From contig CAMLFI010000242.1 of the NCBI GenBank assembly GCA_946479225.1, positions 1 to 5,024 on the forward strand: a stretch of 5,024 nt of DNA, in the 5' to 3' direction. The notes beneath the pieces are model-generated. The model was not told where the DNA came from, ran no database searches, and saw only the letters and a list, made by a program, of their open reading frames with translations. Origin of the DNA: an uncultured Mucilaginibacter sp. Lineage in GTDB: Bacteria > Bacteroidota > Bacteroidia > Sphingobacteriales > Sphingobacteriaceae. Made by a program: the position numbers and the translations under genes. Numbering within the stretch: the first letter of the stretch is position 1; the number at the start of each line of letters is the position of its first letter. Positions 4,515 to 5,024 of the stretch are shown in pieces.

Positions 4515-5024
4515 ATGCTTGAGCAATACGACCTGAATAATTTGATGGTGCTTGATATTGAGACTGTTCCGCAATACAGTACCTACGCCGATGTACCCGA
4601 CAATTTAAAAATCCTGTGGGATAAGAAAACGCTGTACAACAGAAAAGAGGAAACCGCCGAGAACTTTTATAAAAGCGCGGGCATCTGGGCCGAGTTTGGT
4701 AAAATAATATGCATTTCTGTAGGCATTTTTACCGGGGGCAAAAACACCGGCTTACGCATAAAATCTTTTGCCGGTGATGATGAACGCGAAGTGCTTATCA
4801 GCTTCACAAAAATGCTTAAGGGCCAGCCTAACACGCTTGTTTTATGTGCCCATAACGGCAAGGAGTTTGATTTTCCGTACCTGTGTCGCCGTATGCTGAT
4901 ACATGGCCTTATGCTACCATCGCAGTTAGAGATAGCGGGCAAAAAGCCATGGGAAATAAATCACCTGGATACAATGGAGCTTTGGAAGTTTGGCGATTAT
5001 AAAAGCTATACTTCACTTAACCTG
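4515..5024 (+). CDS. PolB-like 3'-5' exonuclease, N-terminal part
   Basis: An open frame of 170 codons from the ATG at 4515 to the right edge without a stop; the C-terminus is missing. It starts MLEQYDLNNLMVLDIETVPQ. DIET (14-17) is the Exo I motif of DEDD exonucleases with metal-binding Asp14 and Glu16. CAHNGKEFDFPYL (111-123) is Exo II, with Asn114 and Asp119. NHLDTMELWKFGDYKSYTSL (149-168) matches the region before Exo III, which is beyond the window. This layout fits the predicted PolB-related 3'-5' exonuclease family (DNA_pol_B_exo2, PF10108), common in Bacteroidota as stand-alone proteins of about 230-260 residues and presumed to trim DNA in repair. A start at Met11 would sit only three residues before the DIET motif, and relatives that I recall carry a similar N-terminal lead, so Met1 is preferred. 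It follows a terminator and has its own promoter, so it is unrelated to the sugar genes. Confidence 0.85.
   Translation, partial: MLEQYDLNNLMVLDIETVPQYSTYADVPDNLKILWDKKTLYNRKEETAENFYKSAGIWAEFGKIICISVGIFTGGKNTGLRIKSFAGDDEREVLISFTKMLKGQPNTLVLCAHNGKEFDFPYLCRRMLIHGLMLPSQLEIAGKKPWEINHLDTMELWKFGDYKSYTSLNL

Noticed and set aside
4667..4942. 91-residue minus-strand open frame
   Set aside because: It lies antisense to the exonuclease gene, whose DEDD motifs span the same region.
1..5024. Search for mobile element, CRISPR array, tRNA/rRNA, toxin-antitoxin or defence system
   Set aside because: No transposase or integrase motif, regularly spaced repeats, tRNA-like cloverleaf or paired small genes were seen; the genes are ordinary metabolic and housekeeping types.

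Overview
This window looks like chromosomal DNA of a Bacteroidota bacterium, most likely Sphingobacteriaceae (Mucilaginibacter/Pedobacter-like). I infer this from AT-rich intergenic regions with TAnnTTTG-type -7 boxes, the lack of Shine-Dalgarno sequences before the starts, a 'FGVKGGVNLT' outer-membrane barrel protein, and a Bacteroidota-style LacI regulator. The genus assignment is inference, not proof.

Layout, left to right. The minus strand at 1-116 carries the N-terminus of a secreted beta-barrel outer-membrane protein, cut by the window edge. Next is a three-gene minus-strand cluster, transcribed from right to left: an SDR oxidoreductase resembling SDR-type D-mannonate oxidoreductase (fructuronate reductase, UxuB; 3468 to 2650), a 12-TM MFS transporter of the ACS/hexuronate (ExuT-like) type (2591 to 1281), and a LacI-family regulator (1235 to 198). 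The spacers are 58 and 45 bp, and the 45-bp spacer holds a good promoter candidate for the regulator. A 295-bp divergent region (3469-3763) follows. It holds candidate promoters for both directions, a perfect 16-bp palindrome, a 14-bp inverted repeat and two sets of direct repeats. On the plus strand, 3764-4387 encodes a secreted YhcH/YjgK/YiaL (DUF386) cupin-like protein, closed by a strong hairpin terminator at 4403-4446. At 4515 a PolB-like 3'-5' exonuclease gene begins and runs off the right edge. It is not part of the sugar locus.

How they fit together. The transporter would import a hexuronate (glucuronate or galacturonate). The SDR enzyme would interconvert fructuronate and mannonate, and the LacI protein would sense a pathway sugar and control the cluster. 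The YhcH-family protein, divergent from the cluster and exported, may act on the sugar before uptake; one characterised cytosolic member of the family is a sialic acid anomerase. Uronate isomerase, mannonate dehydratase, KDG kinase and KDPG aldolase are not in the window, so the pathway must be completed elsewhere.

I see no mobile element, CRISPR, RNA gene or clearly novel multi-gene system. The most interesting items are the secreted YhcH protein next to a uronate locus and the palindromes in the divergent promoter region.
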